A DNA stretch of 31,388 nucleotides. Source: an uncultured Alistipes sp. Its GTDB lineage: Bacteria; Bacteroidota; Bacteroidia; Bacteroidales; Rikenellaceae. The translations under genes were made by a program, and so were the position numbers. The stretch is from assembly GCA_900769745.1 (NCBI GenBank), contig CAAGHX010000060.1, positions 1-31,388 on the forward strand, read 5' to 3'. Position 1 is the stretch's first letter. The number at the start of each line of letters is the position of its first letter. This document shows positions 1 through 7,245 of this stretch, piece after piece. The notes below the pieces were generated by a model, which saw nothing but the letters and a program-made list of their open reading frames with translations, was not told where the DNA came from and ran no database searches.

Positions 1-580
1 CGAAGCTCTGAGTAAAGAGGTCCTCGGCAGTCTCCCACAATCGTGGACGCTGCCAGCGCCAAATATTATCGTCGGCCTCGAAGTAGCGGCCGTGGCTCTG
101 CCACATAGCTATATGACGACCCGCTAAGCCCTGCTTTGGCTCGTTCTGCGACGATAATCTCTTCACGAGAGGGTGTTTCGATTGGTTGGTGAAACGAATC
201 TCGTTGCTCGCCTTTGTGCGGTGGAATCGTGGAATCAGATCCTCGATGTCGTGGCGGTCGGTGTAGAGCACAATCTTATAACGGCTATACTCCACAGGCA
301 ACACGGCGCGAATCGAATCATAGATAGCCTGCACATTATCCTCGCGGAAGGGGTAGTACGACAATCCTGCCGATGCATAAATCTCAATTCGGTCGCCCGA
401 AGCACGCATGCGGTCGATCTTACAACCGCCACCCAATACCTCGCGACGAAGTATTCTGTTGAGTACATTTGTTATCTCTTGACGTTCGGTTGAGGTTGGA
501 ACTCCTGCTAATGCAACACTTGAAGTAAACAGTGCAACCGCTGGAATCACAGAAAGTAATAGCTTACGAAACTTTATCAT
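1..580 (-). CDS. Golvesin/xanthan-lyase-like secreted protein, N-terminal part (cut by window edge)
   Basis: The frame reads open from an ATG at 580 to the left edge (193 residues, no stop), so only the N-terminus is present. Residues 1-26 form a signal peptide (MIKFRK, hydrophobic core, ALA-G cleavage region). The mature part ends near the window edge with GRHIAMWQSHGRYFEADD and then WRWQRPRLWETAEDLF, which resembles the stretch I recall from large Bacteroidales proteins annotated as xanthan lyase or golvesin C-terminal-like domain proteins; these are thought to act on cell-wall or polysaccharide substrates outside the cytoplasm. The start overlaps the 3' end of the upstream symporter gene by 17 nt, so the two are probably co-transcribed and translationally coupled. 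The family call comes from memory of the motif; the function is not established by the visible part. Confidence 0.72.
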   Translation of the reverse strand, partial: MIKFRKLLLSVIPAVALFTSSVALAGVPTSTERQEITNVLNRILRREVLGGGCKIDRMRASGDRIEIYASAGLSYYPFREDNVQAIYDSIRAVLPVEYSRYKIVLYTDRHDIEDLIPRFHRTKASNEIRFTNQSKHPLVKRLSSQNEPKQGLAGRHIAMWQSHGRYFEADDNIWRWQRPRLWETAEDLFTQSF

Positions 581-2021
581 TTTTCTTTTGTGAGATTATT
601 ATTAGCCCAAAGATAGTAAATAATGCGTTATATCCCAATAATTCAAATCCTATATGGTAACCAAACTTGGCTGCTGCCACCCACTGCAATAGATAGCTGA
701 GCAGGGGTGAGAGAATCGCAACAATAGGGACATATCGCTGGCGCACACCTCGCTTTGAGAGTATGCCAAATGTGAACAATCCGAGTATAGGGCCGTAGGT
801 GTATCCTGCGACCTTGAAGACCAAATTAATTACGCTATCGGTTGCCAAATAGTGGAATACGAGAATAACCAATGTAATGACAATCGCCATCGCAATGTGG
901 GTATATTTGCGTATTTTGGTGAGTCGTTCATTGTCGAATTTCGAGGCATCTAAGATGTCGAGCGAGAACGATGTTGTGAGTGACGTGAGGGCTGAGCCGG
1001 CAGCTGAATAAGTACTTGATATAAGTCCTACAATAAACACTATACCAACAATTAGCGGCAATCCACCTTGCACTGCAACCATAGCAAATACATCATCTCC
1101 ACGACTAGGTATCTGCATACCAGCAAAATCAATATAGAGGTAGAGTAATACACCTAAAGCAAGGAACAATAGAATCACAAAAATCTGGCAGATGGCCGTA
1201 AGTACAATGTTTATCTGCGAGTCGCGCACCGTGCGGCAACTCATATTTCGTTGCATCATATCTTGGTCCAAACCCGTCATCGCAATAAGCGACAAAGCTC
1301 CGCCAGCCACCATCTTCCAGAAGTAGCGGGGCGATGCTGCATTGTCGAAAATCCATATCTGAGAATATTCCGAGCTGGCAATCTTGTCGTAAGCCTCTGC
1401 GGCCGAGAGGTTCATCGCCTGGCACAGATAGTAGATTACTACCACAATGCTCGACACCAAGCAGAGCGATTGTATTGTGTCGGTGAGAATCAGCGAGCGC
1501 ACTCCTCCGCGATGGGTGTAGAGCCACACAACAAGCATTGTGAGTGCTACATTCGATATAAAGCTAAGGTTGAAGTAATCGAATACAAGTAGCTGCATAA
1601 CAGCGCATACTATATAAATCTTTAGCGATGCTCCAATGAGTTTCGATACCAAAAAGCATATTGCTCCCGTTCTATGTGAGGTTACACCAAAACGCTGGTC
1701 GAGATATTCGTAAAGCGACACTACGCCACGCTTGTAAAAGATGGGAATCAGCACAAATGCCACAATGAGTTGTCCAATTGTGAAGCCGACAACCATCTGC
1801 ATATAGGTAAAATTATCCACCGCCACCGAGCCAGGTATTGAGATAAATGTCACGCCCGACATCGCAGCTCCAATCATCGCGAGGGTGGCCATATACCAAG
1901 TGGTACGACGATTGCCGATGAAGAAACCTCGGTTGTCGGCACCTCGTCCCGCGATGTATGCGGCCCCGAAGAGCAGGAGCATATATCCAATTAGTGTAAT
2001 TATTGTAACAATTGGCGACAT
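564..2021 (-). CDS. Sodium:solute symporter (SSS family)
   Basis: A polytopic inner-membrane carrier of 485 residues, predicted to import a small solute with Na+. It has about 13 hydrophobic segments, an N-terminal region typical of the family (FFIGNRRTTWYMATLAMIGAAMSGVTFISIPG) split here as FFIGNRRTTWY and then the MSGVTFISIPG segment, and the Na+-site-like run STYSAAGSALTSLTTS about two thirds along. The frame extends upstream to a TTG at 2042, but that extension runs into a TATCTTTG promoter box (2040-2047), so I choose the ATG at 2021. It overlaps the following golvesin-like gene by 17 nt. The substrate cannot be read from the sequence; sugars, sialic acid or other organic anions are all possible for this family. 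Confidence 0.9.
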   Translation of the reverse strand: MSPIVTIITLIGYMLLLFGAAYIAGRGADNRGFFIGNRRTTWYMATLAMIGAAMSGVTFISIPGSVAVDNFTYMQMVVGFTIGQLIVAFVLIPIFYKRGVVSLYEYLDQRFGVTSHRTGAICFLVSKLIGASLKIYIVCAVMQLLVFDYFNLSFISNVALTMLVVWLYTHRGGVRSLILTDTIQSLCLVSSIVVVIYYLCQAMNLSAAEAYDKIASSEYSQIWIFDNAASPRYFWKMVAGGALSLIAMTGLDQDMMQRNMSCRTVRDSQINIVLTAICQIFVILLFLALGVLLYLYIDFAGMQIPSRGDDVFAMVAVQGGLPLIVGIVFIVGLISSTYSAAGSALTSLTTSFSLDILDASKFDNERLTKIRKYTHIAMAIVITLVILVFHYLATDSVINLVFKVAGYTYGPILGLFTFGILSKRGVRQRYVPIVAILSPLLSYLLQWVAAAKFGYHIGFELLGYNALFTIFGLIIISQKKNDKVS

Positions 2022-2039
2022 AATGTGATTTTTACCGCA

Positions 2040-2047
2040 CAAAGATA
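2040..2047 (-). promoter_or_regulatory. -7 box TATCTTTG for the symporter operon
   Basis: Read on the minus strand this is TATCTTTG, matching the Bacteroidota TAnnTTTG consensus. It would start transcription near 2034, giving a leader of only about a dozen bases before the ATG at 2021. I see no clear -33 element. Confidence 0.6.
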
Positions 2048-2066
2048 CTAATTCGCCACAAAAAAA

Positions 2067-2096
2067 TTGTCGTTTGGAATAAGTTTTATATCTTTG
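2067..2096 (+). promoter_or_regulatory. Promoter for the biotin carboxyltransferase gene (TTG-N19-TATCTTTG)
   Basis: TATCTTTG at 2089-2096 with TTG at 2067-2069 (19-nt spacing) matches the Bacteroidota -33/-7 promoter pattern. It lies back to back with the symporter promoter and gives a leader of about 60 nt before the ATG at 2164. Confidence 0.7.
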
Positions 2097-2163
2097 TATT
2101 GGGCAAATGTGGCTCGAAATTAAGGTTAGTTAGATATTAATATAGATTGTTTAAATTAAAATT

Positions 2164-4065
2164 ATGGCCAAATCATTAAAAATTAGAGATTTGACTTTGC
2201 GTGACGGTCAGCAGTCTTCGTTTGCTACCCGTATGACGCAGGAGCAGATCAACAGATGTTTACCTTACTATAAAGATGCTGGTTTCTTCGCAATGGAGGT
2301 TTGGGGCGGTGCAGTGCCCGACTCAGTGATGCGTTATTTGGGCGAGAACCCTTGGACTCGCTTGGAGAGCATTCACAAGGAGATTGGCGATATCTCAAAG
2401 CTCACAGCTCTTTCACGTGGTCGTAACCTCTTTGGTTATGCTCCTTACACCGACGAGATTATCGACGGTTTCTGCCGCAACTCTATCGAGAGCGGTTTGG
2501 GCATTATGCGTATCTTCGACGCGTTGAACGATGTAGATAACGTAAAGTCAACAATCAAGTATGTTAAGCAGTATGGCGGTATTGCCGACTGCGCAGTATG
2601 CTACACAGTTGATCCAAAATATCCAGAGCCAACACGCTTCCAGCGTCTGCTCGGTAAGAAGGCTCAGCAGCCAATCTTTACCGACGAGTACTTCCTCGGC
2701 AAGGCAAAGCAGATGGCAGAGTTGGGTGCCGATATGATTACTATCAAGGATATGTCGGGTCTTATTCCACCTCAGCGTATTAGCAAGTTGGTTAAGCTCT
2801 TCAAGCAGCATATCAATGTGCCTATCGACTTCCACACTCACTCAACTCCAGGTTACGGCTTGGCTTCAGTATTTGCAGCCATCGCAGCGGGTGTTGACGT
2901 AGTGGATACTAACTGCTGGTGGTTTGCTGGTGGTACTGGTGCTCCTGCATTGGAGTTGGTATATGTATTCTGCCAGAAGATGGATATCGACCTCGGCGTG
3001 AATATGGAGGCTGTTGCTAACATCAATAAGGAGTTGAAGGTTATCCGCAAGGAGTTGGAGTTGTCGGTATTTGGTGCCGAGAAGCTCCGCCCAAGTCTCT
3101 TCACATTCACCGAGACTGCCGACAAGCTCTTCGACGAGGCTGTTGCTGCAGCTAAGGCCGAGGACTTCGACCGTCTGTTGGAGGCAAGCCAGAAGATCGA
3201 GGCTTACTATGGATTCCCAGCGCCCGATCAGCTCGTGCAGAAGGCCGAGATTCCTGGCGGTATGTACTCAAACATGGTTGCACAGCTCAAGCAGCTCAAC
3301 TCAGAGGATATTTTGCCACGCGCTATGGAGCTCATCCCATCGGTTCGTATGTCGGCAGGTTTGCCACCTCTCGTAACTCCTACATCGCAGATTGTAGGCG
3401 CACAGGCTGTAAACTGCGCTATGGACGAGAAGGCTGGTCGTGCAATGTACACCAACAAGAGCTCACAGTTCATCGGCTTGGTGAAGGGTGACTATGGTCA
3501 CACTCCAATCAAGATTGACCCTAAGTTCCGTCAGAAGATTTGTGGTTTCCGCGAGGAGATACCTTACGATACATCTAAGTATAAGATGCAGCCTAACCCA
3601 GAGTTGCCAGAGATTGGCGTTAAGTTGGCTGAGAACGAGAAAGAGGTACTCTTGCTCGAGCTCTTCCCATTGGTTGCTAAGAACTTCCTCACAAAGCAGA
3701 AGCGTGCTGCTCACGGTATTATCGATACTCCAGCGCCAGCACCTGCTCCAGTACAGCCAGCTGCAGCACCAGCACCAGCTGAGGCTCCTAAGGCCGAGGC
3801 TCCAAAGGCTGAGGAGAAGAGCGCACCTAAGGCTGCTTCAGCTCCAGCAGTAATCAGCACTGTCAACGCTCCATTGCCAGGTAAGATTGTGGATATCACA
3901 GTCAAGGTAGGCGATGTTATCGAGGCTGGTCACACAGTTGCAATCATCGAGGCTATGAAGATGGAGAATGAGATTCCTTCTGGATACTCAGGTACAGTTC
4001 GCAAGGTGTTTGTTGCAGCGGGTGATAATGTTGCGGCTAATGCTCCAATGGTTGAGATAGGTTAA
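2164..4065 (+). CDS. Biotin-dependent carboxyltransferase: oxaloacetate decarboxylase alpha / pyruvate carboxylase subunit B type
   Basis: 633 residues in three parts. Residues ~5-275 are the metal-dependent carboxyltransferase TIM barrel: RDGQQS (13-18), the lysine expected to be carbamylated in ITIKDMSG (K195) and metal ligands in DFHTHST (H224, H226). Residues ~290-470 are the helical conserved carboxylase domain. An Ala/Pro/Lys-rich linker at ~520-555 leads to a biotinyl domain with EAMKMEN, biotin on K599. The enzyme moves a carboxyl group between oxaloacetate/pyruvate and biotin. Neither the membrane beta/gamma subunits of a Na+-pumping decarboxylase nor the biotin carboxylase subunit of a two-subunit pyruvate carboxylase is adjacent, so the choice between these roles stays open. 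Codons favour GGT/CGT/GCT, as in highly expressed genes. It stands alone, with its own promoter and terminator. Confidence 0.92.
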   Translation: MAKSLKIRDLTLRDGQQSSFATRMTQEQINRCLPYYKDAGFFAMEVWGGAVPDSVMRYLGENPWTRLESIHKEIGDISKLTALSRGRNLFGYAPYTDEIIDGFCRNSIESGLGIMRIFDALNDVDNVKSTIKYVKQYGGIADCAVCYTVDPKYPEPTRFQRLLGKKAQQPIFTDEYFLGKAKQMAELGADMITIKDMSGLIPPQRISKLVKLFKQHINVPIDFHTHSTPGYGLASVFAAIAAGVDVVDTNCWWFAGGTGAPALELVYVFCQKMDIDLGVNMEAVANINKELKVIRKELELSVFGAEKLRPSLFTFTETADKLFDEAVAAAKAEDFDRLLEASQKIEAYYGFPAPDQLVQKAEIPGGMYSNMVAQLKQLNSEDILPRAMELIPSVRMSAGLPPLVTPTSQIVGAQAVNCAMDEKAGRAMYTNKSSQFIGLVKGDYGHTPIKIDPKFRQKICGFREEIPYDTSKYKMQPNPELPEIGVKLAENEKEVLLLELFPLVAKNFLTKQKRAAHGIIDTPAPAPAPVQPAAAPAPAEAPKAEAPKAEEKSAPKAASAPAVISTVNAPLPGKIVDITVKVGDVIEAGHTVAIIEAMKMENEIPSGYSGTVRKVFVAAGDNVAANAPMVEIG

Positions 4066-4088
4066 TTGCGAAATACTATAATGGTAAT

Positions 4089-4122
4089 GGGTGGATGCTT
4101 TTTGCGTCCGCCCTTTTTTTTT
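4089..4122 (+). terminator. Intrinsic terminator after the carboxyltransferase gene
   Basis: Ten-base-pair stem GGGTGGATGC / GCGTCCGCCC (two G-U pairs), loop TTTTT, then a run of nine T. It lies 23 nt past the stop codon. Confidence 0.92.
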
Positions 4123-4142
4123 GATTGTATGGCTCTTTGAAG

Positions 4143-4826
4143 TTATTTAGATTTAGAATTATAGATATCGGTCACATATATTGTAAATATAGGAAAAAAC
4201 ATCATTCCTATTGCTGGTAGTAGCGCCGATAGTAATTTCCCCGCAACAGTGATGGGCGTAATGGTGGAGCCTACGGTAGTTGCATTCATAGTCGCCCACC
4301 ATAAAGCATTGCCAAAGTTGTGAAGCTGGTCGTTTACGTCTATTTCATAGTCATAGAACATCAGCGCCGCGAGATATGTCACTCCAACTATCGTGAGCAG
4401 ATATGCTCCGAAAATCTTGGCAACAGCACCATCTAAGAGCCACTGCACAACCATACCCATCACTATATATGAGCGAATGATGGGCAGCGTGGCTACAAGC
4501 ATCGCTATATCACGTCCTGGCGTGATGTGCAGCCAACCTAGTATGTTGAGGTAGGGAATCGATATAAGCAGAAATAGTATGTCGAGCCAGGCTCGGTGGC
4601 GTCGTGCTTCGGATAGGGTAGCGCGTTTCTTGAAGTAGTAGATGCTGTACGCCAGGTCCAGCATAAAGATTATGCAGACGGTAAATTGCAGCCACAAATA
4701 CCACTTCGAAAAGCTCTCGCGATGGCCCGTTAGTATCTCGAATGATAATCCCGACAAAAGAGCAATCGACGAGAGCAGACTTGTAATTCGCATGAAATCT
4801 TTGCCAGGATTCATAGTATCAACCAT
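4143..4826 (-). CDS. Potassium-channel-like ion channel with an unusual pore signature
   Basis: 227 residues with about six membrane segments: roughly 16-34, 42-64, 79-98, 106-131, 138-158 and 197-221, with a pore loop at 173-191 before the last one. The arrangement, WW-aromatic pore helix (ALWWATM) and TTVG tripeptide are those of the six-segment K+ channel superfamily. The fourth segment lacks the regular arginines of a voltage sensor. The filter reads T183-T184-V185-G186-S187-T188 and then ITP, where K+ channels have TVGYGD-xxP, so the Tyr-Gly-Asp is missing and K+ selectivity is doubtful. There is no cytoplasmic RCK/TrkA_N domain. A start at the second ATG (4814) is possible. It converges on the preceding gene's terminator. 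Confidence 0.75.
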   Translation of the reverse strand: MVDTMNPGKDFMRITSLLSSIALLSGLSFEILTGHRESFSKWYLWLQFTVCIIFMLDLAYSIYYFKKRATLSEARRHRAWLDILFLLISIPYLNILGWLHITPGRDIAMLVATLPIIRSYIVMGMVVQWLLDGAVAKIFGAYLLTIVGVTYLAALMFYDYEIDVNDQLHNFGNALWWATMNATTVGSTITPITVAGKLLSALLPAIGMMFFPIFTIYVTDIYNSKSK

Positions 4827-4894
4827 TTAGCACAACAAGGGCAAATGCTATGCCGAAAAAATATGAAAAAATATGTGATTTTTTTGCAAAATCT

Positions 4895-4925
4895 TTTGCA
4901 TAGATAAAAATTTCACTTATCTTTG
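4895..4925 (+). promoter_or_regulatory. tRNA operon promoter (TTTG-N19-TATCTTTG)
   Basis: TTTG at 4895-4898 and TATCTTTG at 4918-4925, 19 nt apart, exactly the Bacteroidota consensus. The first tRNA begins 19 nt after the -7 box. Confidence 0.85.
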
Positions 4926-4943
4926 CACTCGCATTCAGCAAAT

Positions 4944-5017
4944 GGCGAGATAGCTCAGCTGGTTAGAGCGCATGATTCATAATCATGAGGTCGAGAGTTC
5001 AAGTCTCTCTCTCGCTA
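4944..5017 (+). tRNA. tRNA-Met (CAT), probably elongator
   Basis: A full 74-nt cloverleaf: acceptor GGCGAGA / TCTCGCT, D arm GCTC-GAGC, anticodon stem CATGA / TCATG with loop TTCATAA (anticodon CAT), T stem GAGAG / CTCTC with loop TTCAAGT, discriminator A. The CCA end is not encoded. Position 1-72 is a G-T pair rather than G-C. With a CAT anticodon the alternatives are initiator Met (no: it lacks the three G-C pairs in the anticodon stem) and the lysidine-modified Ile tRNA, which I cannot fully exclude. Confidence 0.92.
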
Positions 5018-5020
5018 CTG

Positions 5021-5057
5021 GACAAGGAAGATACGAAACAGCAAAGACGGCCTTGTC
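5021..5057 (+). other. Spacer hairpin between the two tRNAs
   Basis: GACAAGG at 5021-5027 pairs with CCTTGTC at 5051-5057, bracketing the 45-nt spacer between the tRNA genes. It may guide precursor processing, but this is inference from the pairing alone. Confidence 0.4.
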
Positions 5058-5062
5058 ACTCT

Positions 5063-5137
5063 CGGGATGTAGCTCAGCCCGGTTAGAGTACACGTCTGGG
5101 GGGCGTGTTGTCGCTGGTTCGAATCCAGTCATCCCGA
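5063..5137 (+). tRNA. tRNA-Pro (GGG)
   Basis: A 75-nt cloverleaf: acceptor CGGGATG / CATCCCG, D stem GCTC / GAGT, anticodon stem CACGT / GCGTG with loop CTGGGGG, T stem GCTGG / CCAGT with loop TTCGAAT, discriminator A. Keeping the invariant T33 puts the anticodon at GGG, which reads CCC and CCU proline codons. No CCA is encoded. Confidence 0.9.
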
Positions 5138-5152
5138 CTAACCTTGATACAC

Positions 5153-5184
5153 AAGCGTCGATATATATCGACGCTTCTTTTTTT
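5153..5184 (+). terminator. Intrinsic terminator of the tRNA operon
   Basis: A perfect 24-nt palindrome at 5153-5176 (arms AAGCGTCGATA / TATCGACGCTT), followed by a run of seven T at 5178-5184. Confidence 0.88.
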
Positions 5185-5290
5185 ATCTCTATTCCATCTC
5201 TGTTTTTAAGATTCCTTCACGCCGATTTGGCGCGAATTTTGCGTGTTGACTACTAAACACGAAAAAAAATCAAAAAAAATTACATCACCC

Positions 5291-5484
5291 TGTAGTTTTC
5301 GGCGGAGTTCTGCGACTAATATAGTGGAAAAAGCCTGAATAAAGGTAGAGGGATTGAAATTTATTAGGATTTATTATAGGGATTGTGCACCTTTATTGTA
5401 GCCATATGTTATGTGCTGCAGTTGAGGTGTTTTTTTGTGTAAAGAGGTTGCTAGACTATTTGTCCGGCAACCTCTAAATTTTTT
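5291..5484 (+). ncRNA. Candidate structured small RNA, copy A
   Basis: This gene-free stretch holds a 194-nt element also found at 22122-22320 on the other strand. The 5' core (5291-5360) shares blocks TGTAGTTTTCGG and GCGACTAATATAGTG exactly with copy B, then CCTGARTAAAGG-T-GAGGGATT. A hairpin follows, CACCTTTATTGTAGC (5388-5402) with GCTGCAGTTGAGGTG (5415-5429): 14 of 15 positions pair, counting three G-U. It is followed by seven T (5430-5436). A second hairpin, AGAGGTTGC (5443-5451) with GCAACCTCT (5467-5475), ends in AAATTTTTT. The tRNA operon already terminates at 5184, so two further U-tailed hairpins on this strand suggest a separate transcript. I find no good TAnnTTTG box upstream and no open frame. 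It could also be a dispersed repeat. Confidence 0.55.
5443..5484 (+). terminator. Terminator hairpin at the end of candidate RNA A, facing cotH
   Basis: Nine-base-pair stem AGAGGTTGC / GCAACCTCT with a 15-nt loop, followed on plus by AAATTTTTT. On the minus strand it lies 24 nt past the cotH-like stop and may end that transcript too, although only three T follow in that direction. Confidence 0.6.
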
Positions 5485-5498
5485 GGCCAATCTATTGA

Positions 5499-7100
5499 TT
5501 ACAAATTAGCAATATTCTTGTCGATAAACTCCCACTTGGCCTTCAGGTACGAAATCATACGGTCTATTGCCTCGTTGCTTGGGATAAACTCGTCGCCATT
5601 CTCGCGGCGATTATCGTCGATGAGGTTCTGCTCGTGCATAGTCCAATTTGTCTGAGCCGATATCTGCATATAAACCCTCTGCTCATTGATGTAATCAATC
5701 AGTTGGGGCAGCATACCTTTTATCTCGTTCCACTGCTTCAGTAGCTCCTGCTTGAATGGCGGATATTTCAGCATCATAGGCATATATATCGCATTCGCGC
5801 TAATCCACTGGTTGGCTGTCGATGGTACAAACGACTTGTAGTCGAAGTCCCAGGGTGGGCCGCAGTACCACTTATCGTCGTTCTTATCTTTATAGGTGTA
5901 CCAGCTACTTGGACCATTTGGCTCGGGTGTACCCGAAATCTCAAATACCAGCCACTGTGCCGCCCACGAAGGCATATCTATATATTTTGTCATCACCTCC
6001 TCCAATTTGTCGGGATTACCAAACATAGCATCTACTTTATGAACATAAGCCTTGATGTAGTCGTGCTGCTGTTGGTTCATATCCTTCTTTTTTGGCAGCT
6101 TTATGCTCAGACGACGTGCCGAGCCATTCATATTTGGCATTATCCACTCCCATTGGTCTGGGGGCTGCACTCGGTCGAGCTCGATGATATATCCACCCGA
6201 TACAGCCTCGGCATCGGTGTCGGTTGGGAGCATCTCGTTGATGTTTACTCGGTTTTTGTCTATGCGTACCTGCTCGGCAAACTGATATACGCCTCGGTGT
6301 GTGCCGTTCAGAATCAACTCTGCGTGCTGAAAGCGTGGCGTGTATTTCATTCCCGAGAGCTTGCTCGATATCCACCAAGCCACATTGTTGCGTAGCAATG
6401 TCTTGTCGCGGTAGTTCGCCATCAATACCCACTTCTTGTGCTTAGGCATGCCGAGTATGTTTTGTCGTGTCTCGAGCTTGATGGTGTATGATGGCTTCTT
6501 GGGGAATGTAAACCACGTGGCGTTGCCACGACCGTGAATCTGTATCTTCTGAAATTCTGTGTCGTTTATATCGCCACAGCCAATTATCTCGAGTGTAGCA
6601 CCCTCATACTCCTCCTTGCTGGCCACCTTTTGGCCAGAGTCGGTGTTTATATAGACTACAGGCAGCCCTGTGAAGTGCGATAGGTCAATTACATACTCTC
6701 TCGATTGGCCGCCCTTTACCGCCTTTATTGTAGCAGGATGCGATAGGTCGATAGGTGTAACCCCGCTTACTATGGCTTTATCGCCCCAATAGAGCTTTTC
6801 GGCGTCGGTCTCGAATGTTACTTTCATATTGCGAATATCGACAGGTGAGCGGCGCGATTTACCATCCATCATACTATAAGTGAATATACGCCCCGTGAAT
6901 CGACCCTGCTCGTCGGGCGTGAAATTGAATATTCTGTCGAGCGATGGGTTCAGGTTTTTGTGGATGGTGATTTTTGTAATCTGCACAGCTGGTTCGCTGG
7001 CGGGCATAGGATCATTAATCGAAGGGTCCTCTTTCTTGCTACACGCAATAATCATCGTTGCGATGAAGAGCGTTGCCACGATGTAATATAGCCTTTTCAT
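5499..7100 (-). CDS. CotH-family lipoprotein (secreted protein kinase-like fold)
   Basis: 533 residues. The N-terminus is a lipoprotein signal (MKRLYYIVATLFIATMIIAC, lipid Cys at 20), so the protein should sit in a membrane facing the periplasm or outside. Residues ~35-140 look like a beta-sandwich region. The CotH domain follows: glycine-rich loop HGRGNATW (189-196), the probable ATP-contacting lysine in YTIKLE (K208), YRDKTLLRN (230-238), QVRIDKNRVNI, GGYIIELDR and a late DFD (PPWDFDYKSF) that fits the metal-binding position. CotH proteins phosphorylate other secreted proteins in spore formers; in Bacteroidota the target is unknown. It stands alone, convergent with the candidate RNA. Confidence 0.85.
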   Translation of the reverse strand: MKRLYYIVATLFIATMIIACSKKEDPSINDPMPASEPAVQITKITIHKNLNPSLDRIFNFTPDEQGRFTGRIFTYSMMDGKSRRSPVDIRNMKVTFETDAEKLYWGDKAIVSGVTPIDLSHPATIKAVKGGQSREYVIDLSHFTGLPVVYINTDSGQKVASKEEYEGATLEIIGCGDINDTEFQKIQIHGRGNATWFTFPKKPSYTIKLETRQNILGMPKHKKWVLMANYRDKTLLRNNVAWWISSKLSGMKYTPRFQHAELILNGTHRGVYQFAEQVRIDKNRVNINEMLPTDTDAEAVSGGYIIELDRVQPPDQWEWIMPNMNGSARRLSIKLPKKKDMNQQQHDYIKAYVHKVDAMFGNPDKLEEVMTKYIDMPSWAAQWLVFEISGTPEPNGPSSWYTYKDKNDDKWYCGPPWDFDYKSFVPSTANQWISANAIYMPMMLKYPPFKQELLKQWNEIKGMLPQLIDYINEQRVYMQISAQTNWTMHEQNLIDDNRRENGDEFIPSNEAIDRMISYLKAKWEFIDKNIANL

Positions 7101-7180
7101 AATTCAACAGTTTTAGGGTGTTTTACAATCTTTTGGGTAATGTAGGTCCTAAATCTGAAATGAATTCGAAATTTTTCGCA

Positions 7181-7224
7181 TAAAAAGAAAAATGAGCCCA
7201 AAACCGTAAAGTTTTTGAGCTCAT
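7181..7224 (-). terminator. Intrinsic terminator at the end of the long minus-strand gene run
   Basis: Read on minus, ATGAGCTCAAAAAC pairs with GTTTTGGGCTCAT (one mismatch and a bulged base) and is followed by TTTTTCTTTTT at 7191-7181. It lies 21 nt past the acyltransferase stop. Confidence 0.82.
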
Positions 7225-7245
7225 CTAATTTATATCAGGTCTAAC

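Noticed and set aside
4972..5256. A 94-codon plus-strand frame across both tRNAs
   Set aside because: It translates the two tRNA genes and their terminator; the cloverleaf structures explain this sequence.
5185..5290. Possible integrative-element scar downstream of tRNA-Pro
   Set aside because: I found no integrase, no duplicated tRNA 3' end and no mobile-element genes; the similarity to the 22.2-kb region is better explained as a structured repeat or RNA family.
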